DNA of 64,000 nt from Marinobacter nauticus (GTDB lineage: Bacteria > Pseudomonadota > Gammaproteobacteria > Pseudomonadales > Oleiphilaceae). This document shows, one piece after another, positions 18,078 to 25,978 of the stretch. The position numbers and the translations under genes are program-made. The notes under the pieces were generated by a model that worked only from the letters and a program-made list of their open reading frames with translations, was not told the origin of the DNA and did not search any database. Where the stretch lies: NCBI RefSeq assembly GCF_003634635.1, contig NZ_RBJB01000002.1, forward strand, positions 1,116,001 to 1,180,000. Reading direction: 5' to 3'. The number at the start of each line of letters is the position of its first letter. Positions within the stretch are counted from its first letter, which is position 1.

Positions 18078-19706
18078 TCAGTTCAGGTCTTTGGCCTGGT
18101 CCCTCAGTACGAACTTCTGGATCTTGCCGGTTGAGGTTTTCGGCAGCTCCGTGAAGACCACGGTCTTGGGCACCTTGAAGCGGGCCAGGTGCTCGCGGCA
18201 GAAGTTGATGATGTCGTCTTCAGACACATCCCCGGCTTCCGGCTTCAGGGTGATGAAGGCACAGGGGGTTTCGCCCCACTTCTCATCAGGCCGGGCAACC
18301 ACCGCCGCTTCCAGTACGGCCGGATGGCGATAGAGGGTATCTTCCACCTCGATGGTGGAGATGTTCTCGCCACCGGAGATGATGATGTCCTTCAGGCGAT
18401 CCTTGATTTCCATGTAGCCGTCTTCGTGCCACACCGCCAGGTCGCCAGTGTGGAACCAGCCACCACGGAACGCCTCTTCCGTGGCGGTCGGGTTTTTCAG
18501 GTAACCCTTCATCACTGTGTTACCACGCAGGAAGATCTCACCGATGGTTTTGCCGTCCTTGGGGACTGGCTGCATGGTGTTGGGATCAGCCACCATGGTG
18601 CCGCCCAGCGTGTGGTAACGCACACCCTGGCGGGCTTTGATCTTGGCGCGATCATGCAGAGGCAGCTCGTCCCACTCGGATTTCCAGGCACACACAGTGA
18701 CCGGTCCATAGACTTCGGTCAGGCCATACACGTGCGTAACCTTGATGCCCATTTCTTCGATGGAGCCAATCACCTGGGCAGGGGGCGCAGCGCCGGCAGT
18801 CATGGACTTCACTTCGTGGTCGATGCCCGCCTTGGCTTCCGGTGAGGCATTCAGCAAGGCATTGAGGACGATCGGGGCACCACACATGTGGGTAACCTGA
18901 TGGTCACGAATCAGCTGCAGAATCTTCTCCGGGTCTACCCGGCGCAGGCACACGTGGGTACCGGCCATGGCGGTAATGGTCCAGGGGAAACACCAGCCAT
19001 TGCAGTGAAACATCGGCAGCGTCCACAGGTACACCGGGTGCATGTCCATGGACCACACCGTCTGGTTGCCCAGCGCGTTGATGTAGGCACCGCGGTGATG
19101 GTACACAACGCCTTTGGGATTACCGGTGGTGCCGGAGGTGTAGTTCAGGGAAATGGCATCCCACTCATTATCCGGGAAATTCCACTGGAACTGCGGGTCC
19201 CCTTCCTGCAGGAAGGCCTCGTAATCCAGATCGCTGACCTGAACGCCCTCACCATATTCCGGGTCATCCACGTCAATCACCAGCGGCTTGTGCTCCAGAT
19301 GGCGCACCGCGTCCTTGATCACCTGACCGAACTCCCGGTCAGCAATCACAACCTTGGCTTCGCCATGCTCCAGCATGAAGGCGATGGCTTCGGCATCCAG
19401 GCGAACGTTCAGGGTATTGAGCACGGCACCGATCATAGGGATGCCGAAATGGCACTCCACCATGGCCGGAATGTTCGGCAGCATCACGGCAACGGTGTCG
19501 CCCCGGCCGATTCCACGGCCTTTCAGGGCAGATGCCAGGCGCAGACAGCGGTCGTAGGTTTCAGCCCAGGTGCGGCGGATAGCACCGTGAATGATGGCCG
19601 GGTAATCCGGATACACACTGGCCGTGCGCTCGATAAAATCTATGGGGGATTGAACAGCGTAGTTCGCGTCCCGGGGCTCTAGGCCCTGGTCAAAGATCGA
19701 CGTCAT
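18078..19706 (-). CDS. acyl-CoA synthetase (AMP-binding, AlkK-like)
   Basis: A 542-residue adenylate-forming ligase that converts a carboxylic acid, ATP and CoA to acyl-CoA. The P-loop-like motif is [16 protein letters not shown] near residue 185. VYGLTEVYGP is the adenine-contact region, GWFHTGDLAVWHEDGYMEIKDRLKDIIISGGENIS the hinge, and K of SKTSTGKIQKF-like TSTGKIQKFVLR the catalytic lysine near the C terminus. Length and sequence resemble AlkK and other medium/long-chain synthetases. GAGG lies about ten bases before the ATG. It is divergent from a PAS kinase/FixJ pair and upstream of a permease, which suggests a regulated uptake-and-activation unit. Confidence 0.9.
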   Translation of the reverse strand: MTSIFDQGLEPRDANYAVQSPIDFIERTASVYPDYPAIIHGAIRRTWAETYDRCLRLASALKGRGIGRGDTVAVMLPNIPAMVECHFGIPMIGAVLNTLNVRLDAEAIAFMLEHGEAKVVIADREFGQVIKDAVRHLEHKPLVIDVDDPEYGEGVQVSDLDYEAFLQEGDPQFQWNFPDNEWDAISLNYTSGTTGNPKGVVYHHRGAYINALGNQTVWSMDMHPVYLWTLPMFHCNGWCFPWTITAMAGTHVCLRRVDPEKILQLIRDHQVTHMCGAPIVLNALLNASPEAKAGIDHEVKSMTAGAAPPAQVIGSIEEMGIKVTHVYGLTEVYGPVTVCAWKSEWDELPLHDRAKIKARQGVRYHTLGGTMVADPNTMQPVPKDGKTIGEIFLRGNTVMKGYLKNPTATEEAFRGGWFHTGDLAVWHEDGYMEIKDRLKDIIISGGENISTIEVEDTLYRHPAVLEAAVVARPDEKWGETPCAFITLKPEAGDVSEDDIINFCREHLARFKVPKTVVFTELPKTSTGKIQKFVLRDQAKDLN

Positions 19707-19789
19707 TGGCGTGGTCCTCTAACTCGGATGTTGTTCTTATGGCGTATTCAGAAGAATCGCTAAAGCAGCTATACTCAGCATTGCCGAAA

Positions 19790-19831
19790 ATGGTAGACCA
19801 CAGCAAAACTACTAGAAACTCTACCATGGTA
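19790..19831. promoter_or_regulatory. inverted-repeat candidate operator between ligase and PAS-kinase genes
   Basis: ATGGTAGA (19790-19797) and TCTACCAT (19820-19827) are perfect 8-base inverted arms, about 30 bases centre to centre. The right arm is part of a second palindrome TACCATGGTA (19822-19831). A -10-like TATTAT (19830-19835) for the kinase gene overlaps it and has no obvious -35, as in activator-dependent promoters. It is a plausible site for the FixJ-type regulator encoded at 21366. Confidence 0.45.
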
Positions 19832-19854
19832 TTATGGGAATACTTCTATAAAAC

Positions 19855-21366
19855 ATGACAGATCCCAACAATTCTCGACAAATCAATCTCCTACTGGACA
19901 GCGACCCGCAACCCACGCTGATTCTGGCAGCCGACGCAACGGTATCCGACTGCAACCGTACCACCCGTGAGTTGCTCACTATCAGTAAAGCACCTACACC
20001 AGATGCTTTGTTACCGGTAAACACTCAGGCGCTGGTGCAGGCGGCCATCGGCCAGGGCCGGGCCATTGAGGATGTGGAGTCACGGTTCAGTGATCGAATC
20101 GTTCTGTGGAGCTTTATTCCCCTGCCAGAGGGCACGCAGGTTCTGGTGCGCGGGCGCGATGCCACCAACGACATTCGGGATCAGGAGCAGGCGGTCCGCT
20201 CCAACCGGCTTTACCGCCTGATCACTGAAAACACCACCGACCTGATCTCCCGGCATGCCCCGGATGGCCGTTTTATCGACGCCACGCCCGCCTCCTGGCG
20301 GCTGCTGGGATACTGGCCCGAAGAGCTGCGCGGCAAAGCCCTGGAAGACGTTTTCCAGGGGGAGAATCTGGCCGAAGAGCTGGCACAAACCCGCCACTGC
20401 CTGCGGGAAGACGGCTACGCCACCCTCACTCTGGAACTCCATCACCGGGACGGCAGCCGCCGCTGGTTCGAAATTGCCAGCCGGGCCATCCGCGAGACAT
20501 ACACCGGTGCCGTAGTCGAAGTGATCAGTGTCTCCCGTGATATTACGGCCCGGGTAGAATCGGAAGAGCAGAACCGCCGACTGGCAGACGAGCTGGCCCA
20601 TACCGCCCGCCTGGCCACCCTGGGCGAGCTCGCCTCGAGCATTGCTCATGAAATGAACCAGCCGCTGGCCTCCATCGTCAATTTCGCCAGCGCCAGCCAG
20701 CGTTTTCTCAAGGAAGCGGACAAACATCCGGACCGTCTGCTGAAAGTGGACGACGGTCTGCAGAAGATCGTACATCATGCCAACCGGGCCTCAGAAGTCA
20801 TCAAACGGCTACGAGCTTTCCTGCGCAAAGGCCAGAAGCGCATGGCACCGGTCTCGCTCAATGCCGTTATCAGCGACGTGGTGAAACTGTGCCAGTGGGA
20901 AGCTGAAAAAAACGGGGTCCGGTTGCAGGAGTATCTGGCCGCCGATTCTCCCGTGATTACCGCAGACCCGGTTCTGCTGGAGCAGGTGTTGATCAACCTG
21001 GTCCGCAACGGCATAGAAGCCAATGTCGAAGCCCGTGGCGAAACCGGCCGGCTGTCCCATATCGTGGTGACCACCTGCATCAACGATCAGCGCGAAACCC
21101 TGATCCAGGTCACCGACGAGGGCACGGGCCTGGATGACGAAGGCATACGCCAGATGTTTCAGCCGTTTTTCACCAGCAAACCCAAAGGCCTGGGGCTCGG
21201 GCTTTCCATGAGCCGTTCGATTATCGAAGGTTTTGGCGGCTTTCTCGACGCCATACCCGCCGAAACCGGCGGGCTGTCATTGATCTGTCGATTCCCGCCT
21301 AACCAGCACCGACTCGCCCCAAATCGCACCGCAGATTTCGCACATCCGCCAGGAGAAAAACCCTGA
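19855..21366 (+). CDS. soluble PAS-domain sensor histidine kinase (FixL-like)
   Basis: A 503-residue kinase without membrane segments. A divergent PAS-like N terminus (about 10-95) is followed by a clear PAS domain with PAC (about 120-240: YRLITENTTDLISRHAPDGRFIDATPASWRLLGY and VISVSRDITARVE). H265 lies in SSIAHEMNQPLASIVNF. The ATPase domain shows LINLVRNGIEANVEA, VTDEGTGLDDEGI and GLGLGLSMSRSIIEGFGG. Its stop overlaps the ATG of the response regulator (TGATG), so the two are coupled. It probably senses a cytoplasmic metabolite and phosphorylates that regulator. The adjacent divergent ligase/permease unit is the most likely target. Confidence 0.9.
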   Translation: MTDPNNSRQINLLLDSDPQPTLILAADATVSDCNRTTRELLTISKAPTPDALLPVNTQALVQAAIGQGRAIEDVESRFSDRIVLWSFIPLPEGTQVLVRGRDATNDIRDQEQAVRSNRLYRLITENTTDLISRHAPDGRFIDATPASWRLLGYWPEELRGKALEDVFQGENLAEELAQTRHCLREDGYATLTLELHHRDGSRRWFEIASRAIRETYTGAVVEVISVSRDITARVESEEQNRRLADELAHTARLATLGELASSIAHEMNQPLASIVNFASASQRFLKEADKHPDRLLKVDDGLQKIVHHANRASEVIKRLRAFLRKGQKRMAPVSLNAVISDVVKLCQWEAEKNGVRLQEYLAADSPVITADPVLLEQVLINLVRNGIEANVEARGETGRLSHIVVTTCINDQRETLIQVTDEGTGLDDEGIRQMFQPFFTSKPKGLGLGLSMSRSIIEGFGGFLDAIPAETGGLSLICRFPPNQHRLAPNRTADFAHPPGEKP

Positions 21367-22016
21367 TGCCAGACACGCACAACACGGTCTACGTGGTCGA
21401 CGACGACGCCGGCATGCTTGAATCCACCCAGTGGCTACTGGAATCAGTGGGGCTGAAGGTGAAAGCCTACAGCGATGGCCGCCAGTTTCTGGATGCGGTG
21501 GAAGACCAGCGCCCTGGCTGCGTGGTTCTGGATATCCGTATGCCGGGGCTGGGGGGGTTGAACGTACAGGAAGAGTTGCAGAAACGAGGCCTGGACGTGC
21601 CGATCATCTTTGTTTCCGGCCACGCCGACGTGCCCATTGTGGTACGGGCCTTCAAGTCCGGGGCTTTTGACTTCATCGAAAAACCATTCAACGAACAATT
21701 GTTGCTGGACAGTGTGCAACAAGCCCTTCAGGACGCCGACGATCCTGTACCAAACGCAACGCCTGCTGCCAGTACCGAAGCATTGATTGCCAGCATGACC
21801 CGCCGGGAAAAGGATGTATTCCTGCCCCTGGCCCAGGGTTACACCAGCAAGGAAATTGCCGAGCAACTGGATGTCAGCGTCAAGACCATCGACCTGTACC
21901 GGGCCCGGGTGATGAAGCGCCTTGGTGCCGAGCGCCTGCCAGACGTGACCGGCCTGGCCATTGCCGCGGGTCTGTTGAACCCGCTCGAACTCAGGCAGCC
22001 CGCTCAGCCAGAATGA
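21366..22016 (+). CDS. FixJ-family response regulator
   Basis: A 216-residue receiver plus LuxR-type DNA-binding protein. Acidic residues D12/D13/D14, phospho-acceptor D56 in VLDIRMPGLGG and K in IEKPFN are present; the helix-turn-helix (about 140-200) has MTRREKDVFLPLAQGYTSKEIAEQLDVSVKTIDLYRARVMKRLG. It is translationally coupled to the PAS kinase. Its 3' end overlaps the convergent MocR gene by 13 bases. Domain order and the position of the phospho-Asp equal those of the regulator at 1605-2225, but the sequences are clearly different, so they are separate systems. Confidence 0.92.
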   Translation: MPDTHNTVYVVDDDAGMLESTQWLLESVGLKVKAYSDGRQFLDAVEDQRPGCVVLDIRMPGLGGLNVQEELQKRGLDVPIIFVSGHADVPIVVRAFKSGAFDFIEKPFNEQLLLDSVQQALQDADDPVPNATPAASTEALIASMTRREKDVFLPLAQGYTSKEIAEQLDVSVKTIDLYRARVMKRLGAERLPDVTGLAIAAGLLNPLELRQPAQPE

Positions 22017-23419
22017 CGCTGGACTTCGTGGGCCAGGGAGCCAAGTCGTATCACCGCGGTCTCCAGCCGGTCTGTCCAGGGATTGCCACCGTTCAGTCGC
22101 AGGCAGTTCTCGAACTTGTTGGTGGTTGAGAACATCAGCCCCGGTGCCACGTTGATGTTTTCGGCCCGGGCGCGCCGATACACTTCAGTACCGGACACAC
22201 CGTCCGGCAGCTGAACCCAGAGCACAAACCCTCCCTGTGGCCGGCTGACCGCCGTGCCCTCCGGGAACGACCGGGCCACGGACGAACGCAGCCGTTCGGT
22301 CGCCTCACGGTAGTGTTGGCGGGCAGCGCGCAAATAACGATCGTAACCACCCTGCTCCAGAAAATGCGCCACCGCCAGCTGAGGAATGGACGAGGTTGCC
22401 AGGTTGACAAAATATTTGTGCTGGCGGGCACTGGCCATGTGTCGGCCGGGGATCATCCAGCCCAGTCTCAGGCCCGGTGAAATGGTTTTGGAGAAGGAAC
22501 TGCAGTAGATCACGTTGTCTGCACGATCAAAAGCCTTGGCCGGCCGCGGGCGCTCACCCGTGTGGTACAGATCGCCATAGATATCGTCTTCAATCAACGG
22601 CACATTGGCGGCCGCCAGCATGGCCACCAGTTGTTGCTTGCGCTCGTCCGTCATCCTGGCACCCATAGGATTACTGTGATTCGGCACCACCACGCAGGCT
22701 TTCAGAGGCCACTGCTCCAGGGCCAGCTGAAGCCCCTCCAGGCTGATACCATCGGAGGGATGGGTCGGAATCTCAATCACCCGGAGCCCCACCACTTCCA
22801 GCGCCTGCAGGATTCCCGGAAAGGAAGGCGATTCCACGGCCACAATGTCGCCGGGCTGGGTGACCGCTCGCAGGGCCAGGATGATGGCCTCCTGGGCACC
22901 GTTGGTGGCTAGTACATCGTCTGGCGAGATCGGCACGCCGAGGCTCGCCATGCGCTGGGCAATCTGCCGGCGAAAGGATTCCTTGCCGGGGAAGGCGTAG
23001 TCCAGGGTTTCCAGGCCCCGCCGGGCAGCCCACAGGGTGCTCTGCTGGATCTGCCGCAGCGGCAGGTAATCCGGGTGTGGTATGGCGGTTGCCAACGGCA
23101 CCATGCGCTTCTGCTCGTCCGCGCACAGATCCAGTGTCATTTCCCGGGCAGACACCGGCAGCGGCTGGCTGCGTTGTTCCGACATTCTGGGTTCCGGCAC
23201 GTCCCTGGCAGGCAACCTTACGAAATAGCCACTACGCTCCCTGGCCTGCAGATAGCCACGGGCTTCCAGCGTCTGGTGGGCCTGAAGCACCGTGGAAATG
23301 CTGACACCAAACTGACGGCTGAGCACCCGAACCCCGGGCAAACGCTCACCCTCCCGGTAAACGCCATCACGGATCAGCCCCTGCAGCTGATCCGCTACCT
23401 GGTTATAAAGCACACCCAT
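22004..23419 (-). CDS. MocR-type (GntR/aminotransferase) transcriptional regulator
   Basis: A 471-residue fusion of a GntR winged helix (residues 1-75: LYNQVADQLQGLIRDGVYREGERLPGVRVLSRQFGVSISTVLQAHQTLEARGYL) to a class-I aminotransferase fold. The PLP-lysine motif is YCSSFSKTISPGLRLGW, and VVPNHSNPMGARM and IEDDIYGDL are aminotransferase landmarks. The frame is open to 23533, but the ATG at 23419 has GGGAGAAG just upstream and starts at the winged helix. It is divergent from a two-gene unit encoding a small protein and a PhzF enzyme, which it probably controls in response to PLP or an amino compound. Confidence 0.92.
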   Translation of the reverse strand: MGVLYNQVADQLQGLIRDGVYREGERLPGVRVLSRQFGVSISTVLQAHQTLEARGYLQARERSGYFVRLPARDVPEPRMSEQRSQPLPVSAREMTLDLCADEQKRMVPLATAIPHPDYLPLRQIQQSTLWAARRGLETLDYAFPGKESFRRQIAQRMASLGVPISPDDVLATNGAQEAIILALRAVTQPGDIVAVESPSFPGILQALEVVGLRVIEIPTHPSDGISLEGLQLALEQWPLKACVVVPNHSNPMGARMTDERKQQLVAMLAAANVPLIEDDIYGDLYHTGERPRPAKAFDRADNVIYCSSFSKTISPGLRLGWMIPGRHMASARQHKYFVNLATSSIPQLAVAHFLEQGGYDRYLRAARQHYREATERLRSSVARSFPEGTAVSRPQGGFVLWVQLPDGVSGTEVYRRARAENINVAPGLMFSTTNKFENCLRLNGGNPWTDRLETAVIRLGSLAHEVQRHSG

Positions 23420-23485
23420 GGTCTTCTCCCTGTTTGCAGTGGCCAATCGAGGTCTATTGCAGCAGATCCGGCGCCAATTCAGGCA

Positions 23486-23570
23486 GTACAGATTGGCTAC
23501 TTTTCGGCCAGCACAGTTCAGATTATAGATCATCTGTACCGATTCAATGCCTGGTTAACTGAATCTGTTA
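23486..23570. promoter_or_regulatory. candidate MocR operator array
   Basis: The 205-base gap between the MocR gene and the small ORF holds four related half-sites: GTACAGATT (from 23486) and GTTCAGATT (from 23516) in the same direction, 30 bases apart, and ATCTGTAC (23532-23539) and AATCTGTTA (23562-23570) in the opposite direction, about 31 bases apart. Repeated half-sites in direct and inverted order are known for MocR regulators. Assignment is by position and pattern only. Confidence 0.5.
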
Positions 23571-23624
23571 TGGCAACACGGATAAGCGAACAATAGAGCC
23601 ATCCACTGAAGAAGGAGTTTCACC

Positions 23625-23930
23625 ATGGCACAGGTACAGAAAACCGACGAGCGCTTTAATCAACAACCGGATAGATCCAGAGCCAGTCAGAAAGACCTGT
23701 TCAACCTTGCCGGAGCAGGCGCTACGACAGGCAACGGTCATCACCTCAAAACCATACAAGGCCTGGCCCGGGATGGCATCCGGGTAATCCCGGCCGGCCA
23801 CAACCACTGGATTCTCACCGGCAACCGCCCGCTGCCGGAAGTCCACTGCTACAGTGAGCAGGAATTACAGCGTTTCGCCTGTTCGCGAGCCAGACATTAT
23901 CTGACCAACCCCAACAGGGAGAACCTATGA
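23625..23930 (+). CDS. small hypothetical protein coupled to PhzF gene
   Basis: A 101-residue basic, soluble protein that I do not recognise. It starts at an ATG preceded by AAGGAG with good spacing. Its TGA overlaps the ATG of the PhzF gene (ATGA), so it is very likely translated and coupled. The N terminus is polar and probably disordered (about 1-40). The C-terminal half has a compact pattern IQGLARDGIRVIPAGHNHWILTG with two or three strands, then PEVHCYSEQELQRFACSRARHYL. There is no signal peptide or membrane span. Its place behind a MocR-type promoter suggests a role in the same pathway as PhzF. Confidence 0.75.
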   Translation: MAQVQKTDERFNQQPDRSRASQKDLFNLAGAGATTGNGHHLKTIQGLARDGIRVIPAGHNHWILTGNRPLPEVHCYSEQELQRFACSRARHYLTNPNRENL

Positions 23931-24736
23931 ACACCACACCGATTTATCAGGTCGATGCCTTTACCAGCACCCTGTTCGGCGGTAATCCGGCGGCCGTCAT
24001 GCCCCTGGACCAATGGCTGCCAGACGAGCAGATGCAGGCAATAGCGCTGGAGAACAACCTGTCGGAAACCGCGTTTCTGGTGCCGTTGCCAGAGTCTGAG
24101 CCGGCGGATTTTCACATCCGCTGGTTCACCCCTGCGGTGGAAGTACCGCTGTGCGGCCATGCCACACTGGCCTCGGCGTGGGTGGTGTTCAACCGGCTGA
24201 GCTGGTCGGCCGACACCGTGCATTTTCACTCCAGAAGTGGTCCATTGGCCGTTACCCGCCGGGCAGAAGGCTGGCTGGAACTGGATTTCCCGAATCTGCC
24301 TTTCGAGCACAGGCCAACGCCGGCGCTGATTCTGGAGGCTTTGCCCGGGGCGCCGGCCGAGTCTTTCTACGTGCCTAACGACACCAATTACATGGTGGTG
24401 CTGGGCTCCGAAGACGAGGTGCGGACCGCAACTCCGGATAACCGCAAACTGGCCGAGCTGGGCAACCAGGGCCTGATTGTGACCGCCCCGGGAACGGACT
24501 GCGATTTTGTCAGCCGCTATTTCGCTCCCGGCGCCGGTATCGACGAGGACCCCGTGACCGGCTCCATCCACAGTGTGTTGGTGCCCTACTGGGCTGAGAA
24601 GCTTGGTAAAACCGAACTCAGGGCTCGCCAGGTTTCTGCCCGCGGCGGCGAACTGCGCTGCGAGCTCCGGGGCGAGCGGGTGGCCATTTCTGGCCAGGCA
24701 GCCTTCTACATGGAAGGCTCCGTTCACCTGCCGTGA
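23927..24736 (+). CDS. PhzF family isomerase/epimerase
   Basis: A 269-residue two-lobed protein of the PhzF/diaminopimelate-epimerase fold. Landmarks are the N-terminal VDAFTSTLFGGNPAAVM, the catalytic glutamate E47 in NNLSETAFL (E45 in PhzF), VEVPLCGHATLAS, and GIDEDPVTGSIHS in the second lobe. True PhzF isomerises trans-2,3-dihydro-3-hydroxyanthranilate in phenazine synthesis. No other phz gene is present, so this is a generic relative with an unknown small-molecule substrate. It is coupled to the small upstream ORF and divergent from a MocR regulator. Confidence 0.92.
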   Translation: MNTTPIYQVDAFTSTLFGGNPAAVMPLDQWLPDEQMQAIALENNLSETAFLVPLPESEPADFHIRWFTPAVEVPLCGHATLASAWVVFNRLSWSADTVHFHSRSGPLAVTRRAEGWLELDFPNLPFEHRPTPALILEALPGAPAESFYVPNDTNYMVVLGSEDEVRTATPDNRKLAELGNQGLIVTAPGTDCDFVSRYFAPGAGIDEDPVTGSIHSVLVPYWAEKLGKTELRARQVSARGGELRCELRGERVAISGQAAFYMEGSVHLP

Positions 24737-24781
24737 GGCTGGTATACTGCCCGGCGTTCTTCACCAACGGCGGGTAGTATC

Positions 24782-25972
24782 ATGGCAGATTCATCCTCAG
24801 CGTATGACGTAATCATCATCGGCGCCGGCGCAGCAGGGCTGATGTGTGCGGCAACCGCCGGCTACCGTGGTCGGCGTGTGATGGTACTGGATCATGCCAA
24901 CAAACCGGGCAAGAAGATCCTGATGTCCGGCGGCGGGCGCTGTAATTTCACCAACCTGAACAGCACACCCGCCAACTTCCTCTCGGACAATCCCCATTAC
25001 TGTATCTCGGCGTTGAAGCGGTACACGCCCCAGGATTTCCTCGAACTGGTGGATCGACACGGCGTCGAGTACGAGGAGAAAGCGCCCGGTCAGTTGTTCT
25101 GCCGGGACAGCGCCAGAGACGTCCTCAATGTTCTGCTGACCGAATGTGAATGGGCGGGCGCCGAGATCCGGCTAAAGACCCAGATTCAGAAGGTACGGGA
25201 GGTGAACGGTGGCTATCAGGTTGTGACCGGCAGCGGCGTGCTGAGCTGCGAATCTCTGGTGGTTGCCTGCGGCGGCCTGTCCATTCCCACCATGGGCGCG
25301 ACCGGATTCGGTTATGAGCTCGCCAGAAAATTCGGGTTGAACGTCCTGCCGACCCGGGCCGGGCTGGTGCCCTTTACCCTGCAACCGGAGCTGAAACAGC
25401 AACTGGCACCACTCTCGGGCGTCAGTTGCCCGGTGGATGCCCACTGCCACAACCAGCATTTCCGCGAGCCCATGCTGGTGACGCACCGGGGGCTGAGTGG
25501 CCCGGTCATGTTGCAGGTGTCCAGCTACTGGAGGCCGGGGGATGAGGTGCACATCAACCTGTTACCCGGCCAGCCAATTCGGGAGGACCTGCTGGCACTT
25601 CGCAAGCAAAAGCCGCAATCCACTCTGGCGCAGTATCTCAACCAGCATCTGCCAAAACGTTTTGCCCAGGCATTTAATGAACTTCAGGGCTGGCATGGCC
25701 CACTGCAGGGCTGCAGCAATCAGGACATCGAGCAGATTGCCGACACTCTGGGCAACTGGACGGTGAAACCGGCCGGCACCGAGGGTTATCGAACCGCAGA
25801 AGTGACCTTGGGCGGAGTTGATACACGCCAACTCTCTTCCAAAACCATGGCGGTTCTGGATCGGCCGAATCTGTTTTTTATTGGCGAAGTGGTGGACGTG
25901 ACCGGGCACCTGGGTGGTCACAATTTCCAGTGGGCCTGGGCGTCCGGTGTGGCTGCCGGCAACGAGGCCTGA
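24782..25972 (+). CDS. HI0933-like FAD-binding oxidoreductase (YhiN type)
   Basis: A 396-residue flavoprotein. The FAD-binding motif VIIIGAGAAGLMCAATAGYRGRRVMVLDHA is at the N terminus, followed by the family signature KPGKKILMSGGGRCNFTN. VACGGLSIPTMGATGFGYELARKFG lies in the middle, and FFIGEVVDVTGHLGGHNFQWAWASGVAAG at the C terminus. Members are sometimes named aminoacetone oxidase family; the true reaction is generally unknown. The stop lies seven bases from the stop of the convergent phospholipase-D gene. Confidence 0.92.
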   Translation: MADSSSAYDVIIIGAGAAGLMCAATAGYRGRRVMVLDHANKPGKKILMSGGGRCNFTNLNSTPANFLSDNPHYCISALKRYTPQDFLELVDRHGVEYEEKAPGQLFCRDSARDVLNVLLTECEWAGAEIRLKTQIQKVREVNGGYQVVTGSGVLSCESLVVACGGLSIPTMGATGFGYELARKFGLNVLPTRAGLVPFTLQPELKQQLAPLSGVSCPVDAHCHNQHFREPMLVTHRGLSGPVMLQVSSYWRPGDEVHINLLPGQPIREDLLALRKQKPQSTLAQYLNQHLPKRFAQAFNELQGWHGPLQGCSNQDIEQIADTLGNWTVKPAGTEGYRTAEVTLGGVDTRQLSSKTMAVLDRPNLFFIGEVVDVTGHLGGHNFQWAWASGVAAGNEA

Positions 25973-25978
25973 GCCCCG

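Noticed and set aside
16578..18134. Long plus-strand open frame (518 codons) opposite the permease
   Set aside because: It is a frame shadow of the membrane protein: His/Gln-rich with no family resemblance or ribosome site, while the minus strand encodes a coherent transporter.
23420..23533. 38-codon N-terminal extension of the MocR gene
   Set aside because: The extension is Cys/Arg-rich, unlike any GntR N terminus, covers the operator array, and the internal ATG has an ideal ribosome site.
23927..24736. Phenazine biosynthesis cluster
   Set aside because: Only a PhzF relative is present; no phzA-G companions, so phenazine production is not supported.
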